Assembly (NCBI GenBank): GCA_026692885.1
Contig: JAPLNJ010001115.1
Span: 1 to 47,877, forward strand
Source of the DNA: Planctomycetota bacterium
Lineage (GTDB): Bacteria > Planctomycetota > Planctomycetia > Pirellulales > Pirellulaceae
Direction: 5' to 3'
DNA length: 47,877 nucleotides
Position numbers and translations under genes: made by a program. The notes under the pieces were generated by a model. The model was not told the DNA's origin. It did not search any database and was given only the letters and a program-made list of their open reading frames with translations. Numbering within the stretch: the stretch's first letter is position 1; each line of letters opens with the position of its first letter. This document shows positions 8,736-16,566 of the stretch, one piece after another.

Positions 8736-9002
8736 ATGATGTTGGTCGGCGAACTACCGGACCTGGAAGAAACCCAAGCGGGGAAAGACCTGATCCAGAT
8801 CGGCGAGGTGCGCGGCGAGGTGCGCGGGTTGGGGGAGGCGATCTTGCTGTTCTTAGCGGCCCGTTATGGCACGCTTCCGGCCGCCATCGACGAGCGGATT
8901 CGTACGCTACGCGCCGAGCAGGCAAGACGTCTACTGAAGTACCTGCCCCGGTGCCAGACGCTGGATGACGTCGGCCAATGGTTGACCGACGATCAACCGT
9001 AG
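8736..9002 (+). CDS. Small protein, C-terminal fragment of a Rpn/DUF4351-type nuclease-like protein
   Basis: The 88-residue product begins MMLVGELPDLEETQAGKDLI and has a repeated GEVRGEVRG stretch, then ILLFLAARYGTLPAAIDERIR and a leucine-rich end. This layout matches the C-terminal tail (DUF4351-like) of the Rpn/PD-(D/E)XK transposase-like family, whose members are typically about 300 residues. The catalytic N-terminal part is absent. A good ribosome-binding site (AAGGAG at 8724-8729) precedes the ATG, so the piece may still be translated. It overlaps the convergent truncated phosphatase gene by 10 bp. Family assignment is tentative. Confidence 0.45.
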   Translation: MMLVGELPDLEETQAGKDLIQIGEVRGEVRGLGEAILLFLAARYGTLPAAIDERIRTLRAEQARRLLKYLPRCQTLDDVGQWLTDDQP

Positions 9003-9691
9003 ACACAGCTGCTGTCGGCGACCAGATGCAATTGAACAACGCGACTTGGCGTGGCTGCCGAAGAGGGGTGACGGGTCCTGGGGGCTGGGCCACGCACTGG
9101 GCATCGTGACCGCGGCCACCACGCCAGCCCCCGGAGAGGGCGACAGGAGTCTTTGAGGAGCGACTGGGCCACCATCAACGTGTGCTCGGTGTCGTCGCTG
9201 ATCATCCCGCGTCCGCACAACAACTTCAGATTCTTGTCGACCAGGCTTGTCGTGACCGGCTTCCCGTTGCGCATGACCGGGCCGCACCCTTCGGCCCAGG
9301 CGAACAGGTCGCCGTTGTCGTCAGGATAGCACGGGGCGTAGACCACCCCCAGCACCAGGACGCCCTGCCGAACCAAGGCGATGCTGACTGCGCTGCCCCT
9401 CCAACCCTTCAGATAGGCCGACGTGCCATCGTTGGGATCAACCAGCCACGTGTGCTCCGTGTCGCCGCCGCTGGTCGTGCCGGTTTCCTCCCCGCGATAC
9501 GCGGCAGGAAAGACGGCCAGGATCTTCTTGCGAATGACCTGCTCCGCCTCTTCGTCCACCTCGGCATGGCTGCCGCTGCCGCGAGGCCCACCTGGCCCGT
9601 GAAAATCGTCACGGATCAGCTTTCCCGCTTCCCGTGCGGCGTCCACGGCGGCATCTAACGCGACTTGATAACGGCTTGCTTCCGCGGTCAT
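8993..9691 (-). pseudogene. Inositol monophosphatase family protein, 3'-truncated
   Basis: Residues 1-180 are a clear IMPase/CysQ/FBPase-family protein: metal ligands Glu68-Glu69 (YRGEETG), and WLVDPNDGTSAYLKG with Asp85 and Asp88, followed by SIALVRQGVLVLGVVYAP. Normal members run to about 260 residues and end with a third metal motif, WDxAAG. Here the match stops after about residue 180 (near base 9145), and the remaining 50 residues are Arg/Pro-rich with no family resemblance, so the essential third Asp is missing. The gene appears truncated by a rearrangement that also brought in the fragment at 8736-9002. The ATG at 9691 is preferred to a GTG 6 bp upstream. Confidence 0.8.
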
Positions 9692-9775
9692 GAGCACACT
9701 CCGATGTCTGACAGTTGGTGTTTCGTTCTTCCGCCTCGTTCTCGATCTCCAACCGGCCGAACGCGGCCAGCCATT

Positions 9776-10492
9776 TCAATACGCCCAGTTCTCGTGTCTC
9801 ACGGGTAGCCGATTCAGCAGCTCACGGCAGAACTGCCACTTCGGCAGGAAGCGGTCCATCAGGCCGACGAATCGCTTGTTGTGCGTAGGTTCCAGCAGAT
9901 GCACCAGTTCGTGCACGACCATGTAATCGAGGCACTCGCGAGGCTTCTTCGCCAGATCGGTATTGAGCCGTACGCTGGCGGATGCCGGACTGCAGCTCCC
10001 CCAGCGGGTCTTCATCTGCTGCACGAACAGCTTCTGCACCTTGACGCCGAGCAGCGGCTCCCATTTTGCAATCAGCGGCAGGGCCGCTTCCCGGAGCTGC
10101 GTACGGTACCAGTGGTCGAGAACGGCCTGCCTCTTCGCCTCGTCAGTTGCGGGGCGGATCTGAAGCCACATCTTGTTGTGCTTCAACTCCACGTCCGGCG
10201 GGGCGTCTTTCTCGACAACCTTCAGCAGGTATCGCTTGCCCCAGACGTAGTGGCTTTCACGGTCGAGATACTCGCGCGGCGATTCCCGCTCCTGCTCCCG
10301 CAGTTTCCGCTGCTGCTGCTTGATCCAACCCAGCTTGGAAATGGCAAACACGCGGATGGTGTCGAGGCTCATCCGCGACGGCGCGGAAATCCGAACCCTG
10401 CCGGCCGGAGGGTACACGCTGAGGTGGATGTTCTTGATGTCCTTCTGGACCACGTCCACCGTGATGTCGCCCAGCGTAATCTGCGCAGCCAT
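9776..10492 (-). CDS. YgjP/SprT-like zinc metallopeptidase (DUF45, M48-like)
   Basis: This 238-residue protein carries the zinc-binding motif HELVH (194-198) with a third ligand in EPTHNKRF (His204), and the family hallmark KTRWGSCS (161-168). It matches the DUF45/YgjP group often encoded directly after hsdR in type I restriction operons. Its ATG (10492) overlaps by one base (TGATG) the stop of the frame that encodes the authentic C-terminal end of HsdR, so it was translationally coupled to hsdR. Role: presumed protease. A contribution to restriction-subunit turnover or restriction alleviation is inference from neighbourhood. Confidence 0.9.
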   Translation of the reverse strand: MAAQITLGDITVDVVQKDIKNIHLSVYPPAGRVRISAPSRMSLDTIRVFAISKLGWIKQQQRKLREQERESPREYLDRESHYVWGKRYLLKVVEKDAPPDVELKHNKMWLQIRPATDEAKRQAVLDHWYRTQLREAALPLIAKWEPLLGVKVQKLFVQQMKTRWGSCSPASASVRLNTDLAKKPRECLDYMVVHELVHLLEPTHNKRFVGLMDRFLPKWQFCRELLNRLPVRHENWAY

Positions 10493-13399
10493 CAGTATTC
10501 CTTCTGGGCGTAGACGATCAGGAAGATCCGCTCCACCTCAGCCATATCCTGCAACACGCCGTACAACGCCGCCTTGACCACCTGCTCACGGGCTTGCACA
10601 CCGCGCCAGTCATCGGGCCGGACCTGCCTCACGGTGGCGTCAATCCTCAACGCCAACTCTAGCGTCTGATCGCCGGCGTAGGCGTAGGCGTAGGCAGCGC
10701 CCGGCTCCGCCACTCCCGCTCCTCCAACCGTCCTTGATGATCTTGCTGCGGACGTTGTTCTCGATGGTTTCCGCCACCGCGTTCTGGTTGCCCTGCACTT
10801 CGCCCAGCCGCGTGGCGATGGCATGGGCGATGCCGGTTCTCACGATCAGCTCCAGCAGGCCCATGTTGTCGAAGGGCGAAATCTTCCGCGGCTCGTCGGC
10901 TTCGATGTACGTGTCGATCAAGTGCCGCATGTCCGCCTCGTAGGCTTTCAAGTCGAGGCTCTCGCCGCTGGCCTTGCGGATGATCTCGCGCAGGTTCAGA
11001 TACTGCTGAAGCTGCTGCTTGATGCGGGTGATGTCGGCGTCGTCGTAGCCGGCCCCGTCCAGTTCGTCGGCGATGTTGGCGTAGGCCCGCACCAGCGCCA
11101 CCGTCGCCTTGTAGAACGCAGCGCGTCGTGGTTCCCGCTCCTTCAGGTCCGACGGAATCTCCGTGTTGCCGCAGAAGTAGTGGATGTGTTGCAGCTCGTC
11201 CTGCGGCGGATCGACCGGCTCGCACAGGAGAGCCAGGGCTTCCAGCGAGTTGTCGAGCCGTTCCTTGCCCTTCTTCAGGCGATCCTGCAGCAGGATCTCA
11301 GGATCTGCGCCGCCGGCGCTGTGATCCAGTTCCGAGGTGTAGACCGCGATGGCGTTTTCCACCTTCTTGAACAGATCCTTGTAGTCCACAATGTAGCCGA
11401 AATCCTTGTCCTCGCCGTCCAGCCGGTTGGTGCGGCAGATGGCCTGGAACAGGCCGTGGTCCTGCATCGACTTGTCGATGTACAGGTAGGTGCAGGGCGG
11501 GGCGTCGAAGCCAGTCAGCAGCTTGTCCACCACCACGAGCAACTTCATGTTCGCCGGTTCCTCGGTGAACAGCGTTTTGGCCTGCTCCTCGTAGGTCTCC
11601 GTCTTGGTCATCCCCGGCTTGGCGTCGATGTCCTCCAGCAGTTCCGTGTACGTATTGTAGATGAACTGCTTGTCGGTCTCGGTGTTGGCGCCGATCTCTT
11701 CCTTGGTCACATCCTTGGCCTGCGGGTTATAGGATGTCACCACAGCGCACTTGCCTTTGAACGGCGTCTTCTGGAACAGCGTGAAATACTTGCAGGCTTC
11801 GTAGATGCTCGACGCCACCAGGAGGGCGTTGCCGCGTTCGTTGGACAGACGCGGCTTGACGCTGAAGTCGAAGATGATGTCGCTGACCACCCGGTCCATA
11901 CGCGACTTCGAGCTGAGCACGTTCTGCAGCGTGCCCCAGCGTTTCTTCAGCTCTTCCTTCTGCCAGTCGTTCAGCCCCTTGGTCTTGGCCTCGAACCACG
12001 CATCAATCTTGTCTTGCGATCCCAAGTGCTGGTCGATGTCCCGGGCCTCGTAGATCAGATCCAGCACCACCTCGTCTTCCACGGCCTCGCTGAACTTGTA
12101 CGTGTGAATGTAGCCGCCGAAGACCTCCAGGCTGGTGGCCTTGTCCTTCTTCAACAGCGGCGTGCCGGTGAAACCGATGAAGACGGCGTTGGGCAGCAGG
12201 GCCTTCATCACGCGGTGCAGCTTGCCGCTCTGGGTGCGATGGCACTCGTCGACAAAGACGAACACTTCCCCGACCGTCTGGCTGGGCTGGGCCGCCAGCT
12301 CCCTGATGAACTGCTCGAAGTTGTCGACATCCTTCCGGCCGAACTTGTGGACCAGCGAGCACAACAGACGCGGCGTGGCCTGGCCCAGTTGGCTCATCAG
12401 GTCGCGGCCGCTGCTGGTGCGATAGATCGTTTCGCCCGCGTCGGTGAAGACCCGTTCGATCTGTTTGTCCAGATCGTCACGGTCCGTGATGATGGCCACG
12501 CGGGCGTTCGGGTTGTGCTCCAGAATCCACTTGGCCAGCAGCACCATCACGATGCTCTTGCCACTGCCCTGGGTGTGCCAGATGATCCCGCCCTTGCGTT
12601 CATACGCGTGCCGCTGGGCCGCCTTGATGCCGAAATACTGGTGCACCCGCGTCAGTTTCTTCACGCCGCCGTCGAACAGGACGAAATCGTGCATCAGCTC
12701 GGTCAGCCGGCTCTTCTCGCACATCTTCAACAGATACTTGTCCAGCTTGAACCGGCTGTCGTCCTGCTCGTCTTCCTTCCACTTCAGGAAGTACTTTTCC
12801 TCGGTGCCGATGGACCCGTATTTCAGGCCCTCGGAGTCGTTGCCGGCGAAGATGAACTGCACCGTGCTGAAGAACCAGGCGTTGAACTCCGGCAGTTGGT
12901 TGGACAGGCTTTGGCGGATGCCGTCGCCGATGGAAACACGGCTGTTCTTCAGTTCCAGGACGCCGATCGCGATGCCATTCACGTACAGCACCAAGTCCGG
13001 CCGCCGGTCGTGATTGCCGTGCAGAGTGACTTCCTCGGCGATGGCGAAGTCGTTCTTCTCCGGCTCGTTCCAGTTGATTAGGTGGACGGTTTCCGTGACC
13101 TTGCGGGCTTCGGGCTTCACGGGCACGCCGTAACGCAGCAGCGCGTAGACAGCCTGGTTGTTCGCGCACAGGCCGCGGTTGGCGTTGTCCGCTTCGGTGC
13201 GCAGGGCATAGCTCGCCCGACTGATCTGCGCTGGGGTGTAACCGCTCTTGGACAGATAGGCTATCAGCAGCCCTTCGTCGATGTTGCTGTTGCCGTCGCG
13301 GTCGGTCCAGTTGCCGAGGTGGCGGTAGTGCAGTTCGTCGCGGAACAGGCCGATAACTCGGTTCTGAGTGGCGCGTTCAGGTTGGCCGATGGCGTTCAT
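10492..13399 (-). pseudogene. hsdR: Type I restriction enzyme R subunit, frameshifted near the C-terminus
   Basis: The first 900 residues are a full HsdR motor/nuclease. The PD-(D/E)xK site is RPDLVLY with Asp135 and ELK (149-151), Walker A is QGSGKS (277-282), the DEAD-like box is DECH (384-387), and motif III is GFTGTP. After ENNVRSKIIKDGW the frame runs into SGSGGAG and stops at 10640. The expected C-terminal end (LALRIDATVRQVRPDDWRGVQAREQ..., then AEVERIFLIVYAQKEY) is present in another frame down to 10492. Between them about 60 residues usual for the family are missing, and a GCCTAC hexamer is repeated three times (10675-10695). The C-terminal helical domain docks HsdR to the methyltransferase core, so the main-frame product may be impaired. 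A sequencing or assembly error is possible. Confidence 0.88.
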
Positions 13400-13417
13400 A
13401 ATTGGTTCCTTTCTTCG

Positions 13418-13447
13418 TCGGACGGATCGGACGGATCGGACCGATCA
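13418..13447. repeat. 9-bp tandem repeats, GGACGGATC type
   Basis: Three 9-bp units (GGACGGATC, GGACGGATC, GGACCGATC) lie between the hsdR start at 13399 and the end of the upstream gene at 13445. The same 9-bp theme recurs inside that gene at 13803-13820 and 14470-14508. The copies could be a protein-binding site or products of slippage. Confidence 0.6.
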
Positions 13448-14560
13448 GCGCCCATCACCGCCGTCCAGCGGTCGGGTGCCTTTGCAGGCCGGGTAGGTCG
13501 TGCAGCCCCAGAACTGCGAGCCGGCGCGTGGGCCTTGCCGGGCCGTGCGCAGCGCCATCAGCTTGCCGCACAAGGGGCAGGTCGGCAACTGGGCGGAGGG
13601 GGCCGCCTGCTCGCTGTGCCGCTGGGCAATCCTGGCTGCCGCCAGGCGTTCGCTGTAGCCGCCCTCCTGAATGAAGTCGCGTTCCAGCGCGCCGATCTGC
13701 TGGTCCAGCAGGTAGTTCGCCTGATGGATCAGGCAAATCACCGTGTTGGCGACGATGGCCGGGTCGCGGTGGTTCAACCACGGGCCGTAGGGGCCGAAGA
13801 TTTCGGACGGATCGGTCCGCTCCGCCGTCCCACCCCCGCCGCGTAGTTCCCGCACCTTCCGCGCCTCCGGCGAGTCTTTGCCCCACAGCGGCAAGTGATG
13901 TTGCCGCAGGAAATCTTCGTAATCCAACAGCAACTCGTCCAGGCTGGCGCGGGCCACGTTGACCAGTCGCAGTTCGGTCTGGCTGGAAGTGGCCGAAGCG
14001 CGGCTGCCCTCGGCGATATTCTGGCGGCCGCTGCGCGCCGCCTGGACCATCTGGTCCACGGTGCGAGACCGTTGGTTGATGAACCGCGCGCAGAAGTCCA
14101 CGGTGGAGTCATAGATCAGCGTGGCCACTTGAAAGCTGCGCAGCTGTCGGTAGCCGCCGCTTGGCCGCAGTCGCGGTCCGCGGCCGGTGGCGCTCGGCGG
14201 GCCGGTCTGGCCCGGCGGTGCTGGCGGGCCGGACGCGCCCGGCTCCCCGGTCCGGCCGGGGCCGCTCGCCGGACGCGACTGACCTGCTTGACGGGGCTGG
14301 CCGGTGTGGCTGGGCTGGCCTGTATGATCGGGCTGCTGGCCTGTGTGGTTGGGCTGGCCGGCGTGATCAGGCTGCTGGCCGGTGCGATCGGGCTGCTGGC
14401 CGGCGTGATCAGGCTGCTGCCCGGCGTGATCAGGCTGCTGGCCCGTGTGATCGGGCTGCTGGCCCGTGTGATCGGACCGATCAGTCGGATCGGTCAGATC
14501 GGTCCGATGTTTTCCACCCGGCCCTCGGCCGGGCGGCGTGGGAAAGGGTTGGCGTGTCAT
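13445..14560 (-). CDS. Four-helix-bundle (Avd-like) protein with C-terminal zinc ribbon and repetitive N-terminus
   Basis: This 371-residue protein has three parts. Residues 1 to about 130 are low complexity: seven-residue TGQQPDH repeats, then Gly/Pro-rich sequence. Residues about 135-310 form a four-helix bundle (SFQVATLIYDSTVDFCARFI, TVDQMVQAARSGRQNIAEGS, LDELLLDYEDFLRQ), similar to the 23S-intervening-sequence/Avd protein family and to suffix proteins found beside type I restriction genes. The end is a topoisomerase-type zinc ribbon (CPLCGKLM ... WGCTTYPACKG). The start overlaps the end of hsdS by 4 bp, and hsdR begins 45 bp after its stop, so it is a bona fide operon member. The basic N-terminal and zinc-ribbon parts suggest nucleic-acid contact. 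Function unknown. Confidence 0.8.
   Translation of the reverse strand: MTRQPFPTPPGRGPGGKHRTDLTDPTDRSDHTGQQPDHTGQQPDHAGQQPDHAGQQPDRTGQQPDHAGQPNHTGQQPDHTGQPSHTGQPRQAGQSRPASGPGRTGEPGASGPPAPPGQTGPPSATGRGPRLRPSGGYRQLRSFQVATLIYDSTVDFCARFINQRSRTVDQMVQAARSGRQNIAEGSRASATSSQTELRLVNVARASLDELLLDYEDFLRQHHLPLWGKDSPEARKVRELRGGGGTAERTDPSEIFGPYGPWLNHRDPAIVANTVICLIHQANYLLDQQIGALERDFIQEGGYSERLAAARIAQRHSEQAAPSAQLPTCPLCGKLMALRTARQGPRAGSQFWGCTTYPACKGTRPLDGGDGR
14325..14508. repeat. intragenic 21-bp tandem repeats plus 9-bp GATCGG repeats
   Basis: About eight degenerate 21-bp units (GATCGGGCTGCTGGCCCGTG plus one base) encode TGQQPDH repeats of the four-helix-bundle protein on the minus strand. They are followed at 14470-14508 by four 9-bp units such as GATCGGACC and GATCGGTCA, encoding DRSD/TDPTD. 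Unit divergence is low, so copy number probably varies between strains. Confidence 0.8.
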
Positions 14561-15843
14561 ATCAGGCGAATCCTCCCGGTGAGCAGTTCCTGCATCATGC
14601 CTTGCTTGACCCGGCGGGCCTTGGCCAGCTTGGCTTCCAACGCGGCAATCTCCGCGTCCATGTCGGAAAGGACGGCGGCGATGGCGGTTTGTTCGGGGAT
14701 GGTGGGAACAGGTAGGGGCACTGTGACGAATCTGTCCTTGGGCAAGTGCGCGATGCTTGTTCGGGTCACATAGTTCAGGAGTACCCCGCGTTCCGACCAA
14801 AAACGAAGGAATGCGATCATCAGACGTGAGTTGAACCCACGCTTCGGGCGCAGTCTGTGAAGCGATTTCTGGAAGTAGCATTCATCAAGCGTCGCACCCC
14901 ACACCGCAGCACGCCCAACTTCGCCACCCTCGCACACCAGCAAGTCGCCACGGCGTAGGCGAAACCGTTCCAAATCAGACGGTGACATCGCCATCATCGA
15001 TAGCTCGCTCGTGTCGATCCGACCCCATTGAACCGCACGATTGCCAAGATAGGGCTTCGGTACGCCGGCGTTCTTCTCAGCGTCCAACATTTTGCCCAGC
15101 TGAATGTCGAACTCGGCTCCGACTGTTGAGACGCCCCAATCCTCCGGGATCATGCCCACCTCGGTCTGTTTGGAGCCGGACATGACGCTGAACCCTGGCA
15201 GTCGCCTCTTGCCGGTGAGCAGTTCCTGCATGGCGCCCTGTTTGAGGTGGCGTTTCTTGGCGATGAGTTGCTCCAGGGATTCGATCAGGGCATCCGCATC
15301 GCTCAACGCCTCGGCGATGGCTTCCTGCTCGGCTTCCCTAGGGTGGGGCATTTTGAGCGCCGCCAACCGTCCCGCGCCAAGATGAGCGATAGACGTTGTC
15401 TGAAGTGCGATGGACGCAAATACCCCCGTTCGCAGATACTGCTGAAAGACGAGCTGCGCAAACTCAGGGCACGTGCCCTGTCCCGCGCGAAACCGGACTA
15501 GCGTGTTTTGGAAGCAACAGTCTTCAGGCACGCCTCGATAGATCGCACTCCGACCAACAAGCTCAATGCTTTGACCCTCGTTAAGAAGGACGTCGCCGTC
15601 TTTGAGCTGGAAACGCTGTTTCTCGGCCGGAGTGAACGGCATTTCGAGGACATCTTCTGTATCAATGAATCCATCGAAGACGTTGGCAACCCGTAGGTAT
15701 TTGCTTGGATCGCCGAGCCTATTTGGGGACCGCTGGCGCCCTCCAAGCACGTCCCCGGCTTTGCCAATCGGTATCACCGACCAATCCTCCGGAATGATCC
15801 CCACTTCGGTCTGTTTGAAGCCGCGTTTGATTGCCGCACTCAT
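14557..15843 (-). CDS. hsdS: Type I restriction enzyme specificity subunit
   Basis: This 428-residue HsdS has two target-recognition domains in tandem. Each begins with a near-identical entry sequence (FKQTEVGIIPEDWSV at residue 9 and SKQTEVGMIPEDWGV near 220) and each ends in a conserved helical spacer (ISEALSDADALIESLEQLIAKK-like, then LKQGAMQELLTGKRRL; and LSDMDAEIAALEAKLAKARRVKQGMMQELLTGRIRL). Each domain recognises one half of a bipartite DNA site and the helices contact HsdM. The 4-bp overlaps at both ends (with the 105-aa gene and the four-helix-bundle gene) tie it firmly into the operon. Confidence 0.95.
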   Translation of the reverse strand: MSAAIKRGFKQTEVGIIPEDWSVIPIGKAGDVLGGRQRSPNRLGDPSKYLRVANVFDGFIDTEDVLEMPFTPAEKQRFQLKDGDVLLNEGQSIELVGRSAIYRGVPEDCCFQNTLVRFRAGQGTCPEFAQLVFQQYLRTGVFASIALQTTSIAHLGAGRLAALKMPHPREAEQEAIAEALSDADALIESLEQLIAKKRHLKQGAMQELLTGKRRLPGFSVMSGSKQTEVGMIPEDWGVSTVGAEFDIQLGKMLDAEKNAGVPKPYLGNRAVQWGRIDTSELSMMAMSPSDLERFRLRRGDLLVCEGGEVGRAAVWGATLDECYFQKSLHRLRPKRGFNSRLMIAFLRFWSERGVLLNYVTRTSIAHLPKDRFVTVPLPVPTIPEQTAIAAVLSDMDAEIAALEAKLAKARRVKQGMMQELLTGRIRLI

Positions 15844-16157
15844 GGCTGGGTCTCCGGTTCCGTTTCGTCGTCCGAGTCCCACATTTTCCGGTACGCCTGT
15901 ACATACTCGGCGGTGGCGACGGGGTCGATGTCCCAGTAGTGTCGGCACAAGCGGCGGTACAGTTGCAGGGCGGGATCATCGTCGGCAAAGCTCAGGAGCC
16001 CATCGAGGGCCTGTTCGATGCGCCGCACATCGCGGCTGTTCGAGCGGATGATTTCCTCCACGACGGGCGTGTATTCAACCACCGCCCGCCGATGGAGATC
16101 GCCCATCTGGGCAGCAAGTCCGCCGATGGATTGGACCAGGTCATCGAAGCCGTTCAT
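15840..16157 (-). CDS. Small 105-aa protein of the type I operon, unknown function
   Basis: The predicted protein starts MNGFDDLVQSIGGLAAQMGD, is mostly helical and acidic, and ends in DSDDETEPETQP. It has no membrane segment, no Cys and no known motif. The segment RRAVVEYTPVVEEIIRSNSRD and the later RLCRHYWDIDPVATAEYVQAYRKM look like a compact helical domain. Its stop overlaps the hsdS start by 4 bp (ATGA), which argues strongly that it is a real gene. A GTG 21 bp upstream is an alternative start. Upstream lies the repeat block at 16189-16553. I do not recognise the family. Confidence 0.7.
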   Translation of the reverse strand: MNGFDDLVQSIGGLAAQMGDLHRRAVVEYTPVVEEIIRSNSRDVRRIEQALDGLLSFADDDPALQLYRRLCRHYWDIDPVATAEYVQAYRKMWDSDDETEPETQP

Positions 16158-16188
16158 GTCCGCAGCTCCTCGTACCATTCTCTCCTCC

Positions 16189-16306
16189 GCCCCGAAGGGG
16201 CAGCAACAAATCAGCCCAGCGGCAGAGCTCAGCGGCAGCAGCCGCTGAGCGGCGCCCTGGGTCCGGTTTCCATTCCATGCCGTAGCCCTGAAAGGGCGAA
16301 ACAAAT
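16189..16306. repeat. GCCCCGAAGGGGC repeat element, copy 1
   Basis: This element of about 118 bp begins GCCCCGAAGGGGCAGC, has an internal CAGCGGC/GCCGCTG palindrome and the sequence GCGCCCTGGG, and ends TAGCCCTGAAAGGGCGAAAC. Copy 2 lies in inverted orientation at 16438-16553. Between them is 130 bp without a gene. The pair forms a large imperfect inverted repeat between the broken DUF1016 gene and the 105-aa gene. Confidence 0.7.
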
Positions 16307-16437
16307 CGACCCATCCCACCCCAATCGCTCGTCAATGTCACGCCCGTGATGCTGAACGAAGCCCGCAACTCGTCCGGAAACGTCCTCCGCTGGTGTTCAG
16401 GTTAATCCAGGACTGTGTCATGGTTCTGGTGCACAGG

Positions 16438-16553
16438 CTTGTTTCACCCCTTCAGGGCTGATACTCTTGTTTCTCCCGCAACCCAGGGCGGCGCTGCGCG
16501 GCTGTCGCCGCTCCGCTCTGCCCTGGGCTATCATGTGGCTGCCCCTTCGGGGC
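16438..16553. repeat. GCCCCGAAGGGGC repeat element, copy 2 (inverted)
   Basis: Reading on the minus strand, it starts GCCCCGAAGGGGCAGCCACA, contains AGCCCAGGGCAGAGC and CAGCGC, and ends near CAGCCCTGAAGGGGTGAAAC, mirroring copy 1. It sits 13 bp from the point where the DUF1016 reading frame ends prematurely, so its arrival probably truncated that gene. Confidence 0.7.
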
Positions 16554-16566
16554 GAAGTGCCTGCGG

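Noticed and set aside
10823..13081. Long plus-strand open frame (752 codons) opposite hsdR
   Set aside because: It is a GC-driven shadow frame: its third-position pattern mirrors the hsdR codons, its protein is rich in Val/Leu/Gln/His without domains, and the opposite strand carries unmistakable HsdR motifs.
14281..14510. CRISPR-like array
   Set aside because: The regular units are 21-bp coding tandem repeats without unique spacers, inside a gene and in frame.
13445..14560. Diversity-generating retroelement accessory protein (Avd)
   Set aside because: The helical bundle resembles Avd, but no reverse transcriptase or template/variable repeat pair is present. The gene is instead coupled to hsdS and hsdR.
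13895..14773. Plus-strand frame with Gly/Ala/Leu repeats that looks like a membrane or collagen-like protein
   Set aside because: It is the complement of the 21-bp repeats in the four-helix-bundle gene; the repeats make every frame look regular.
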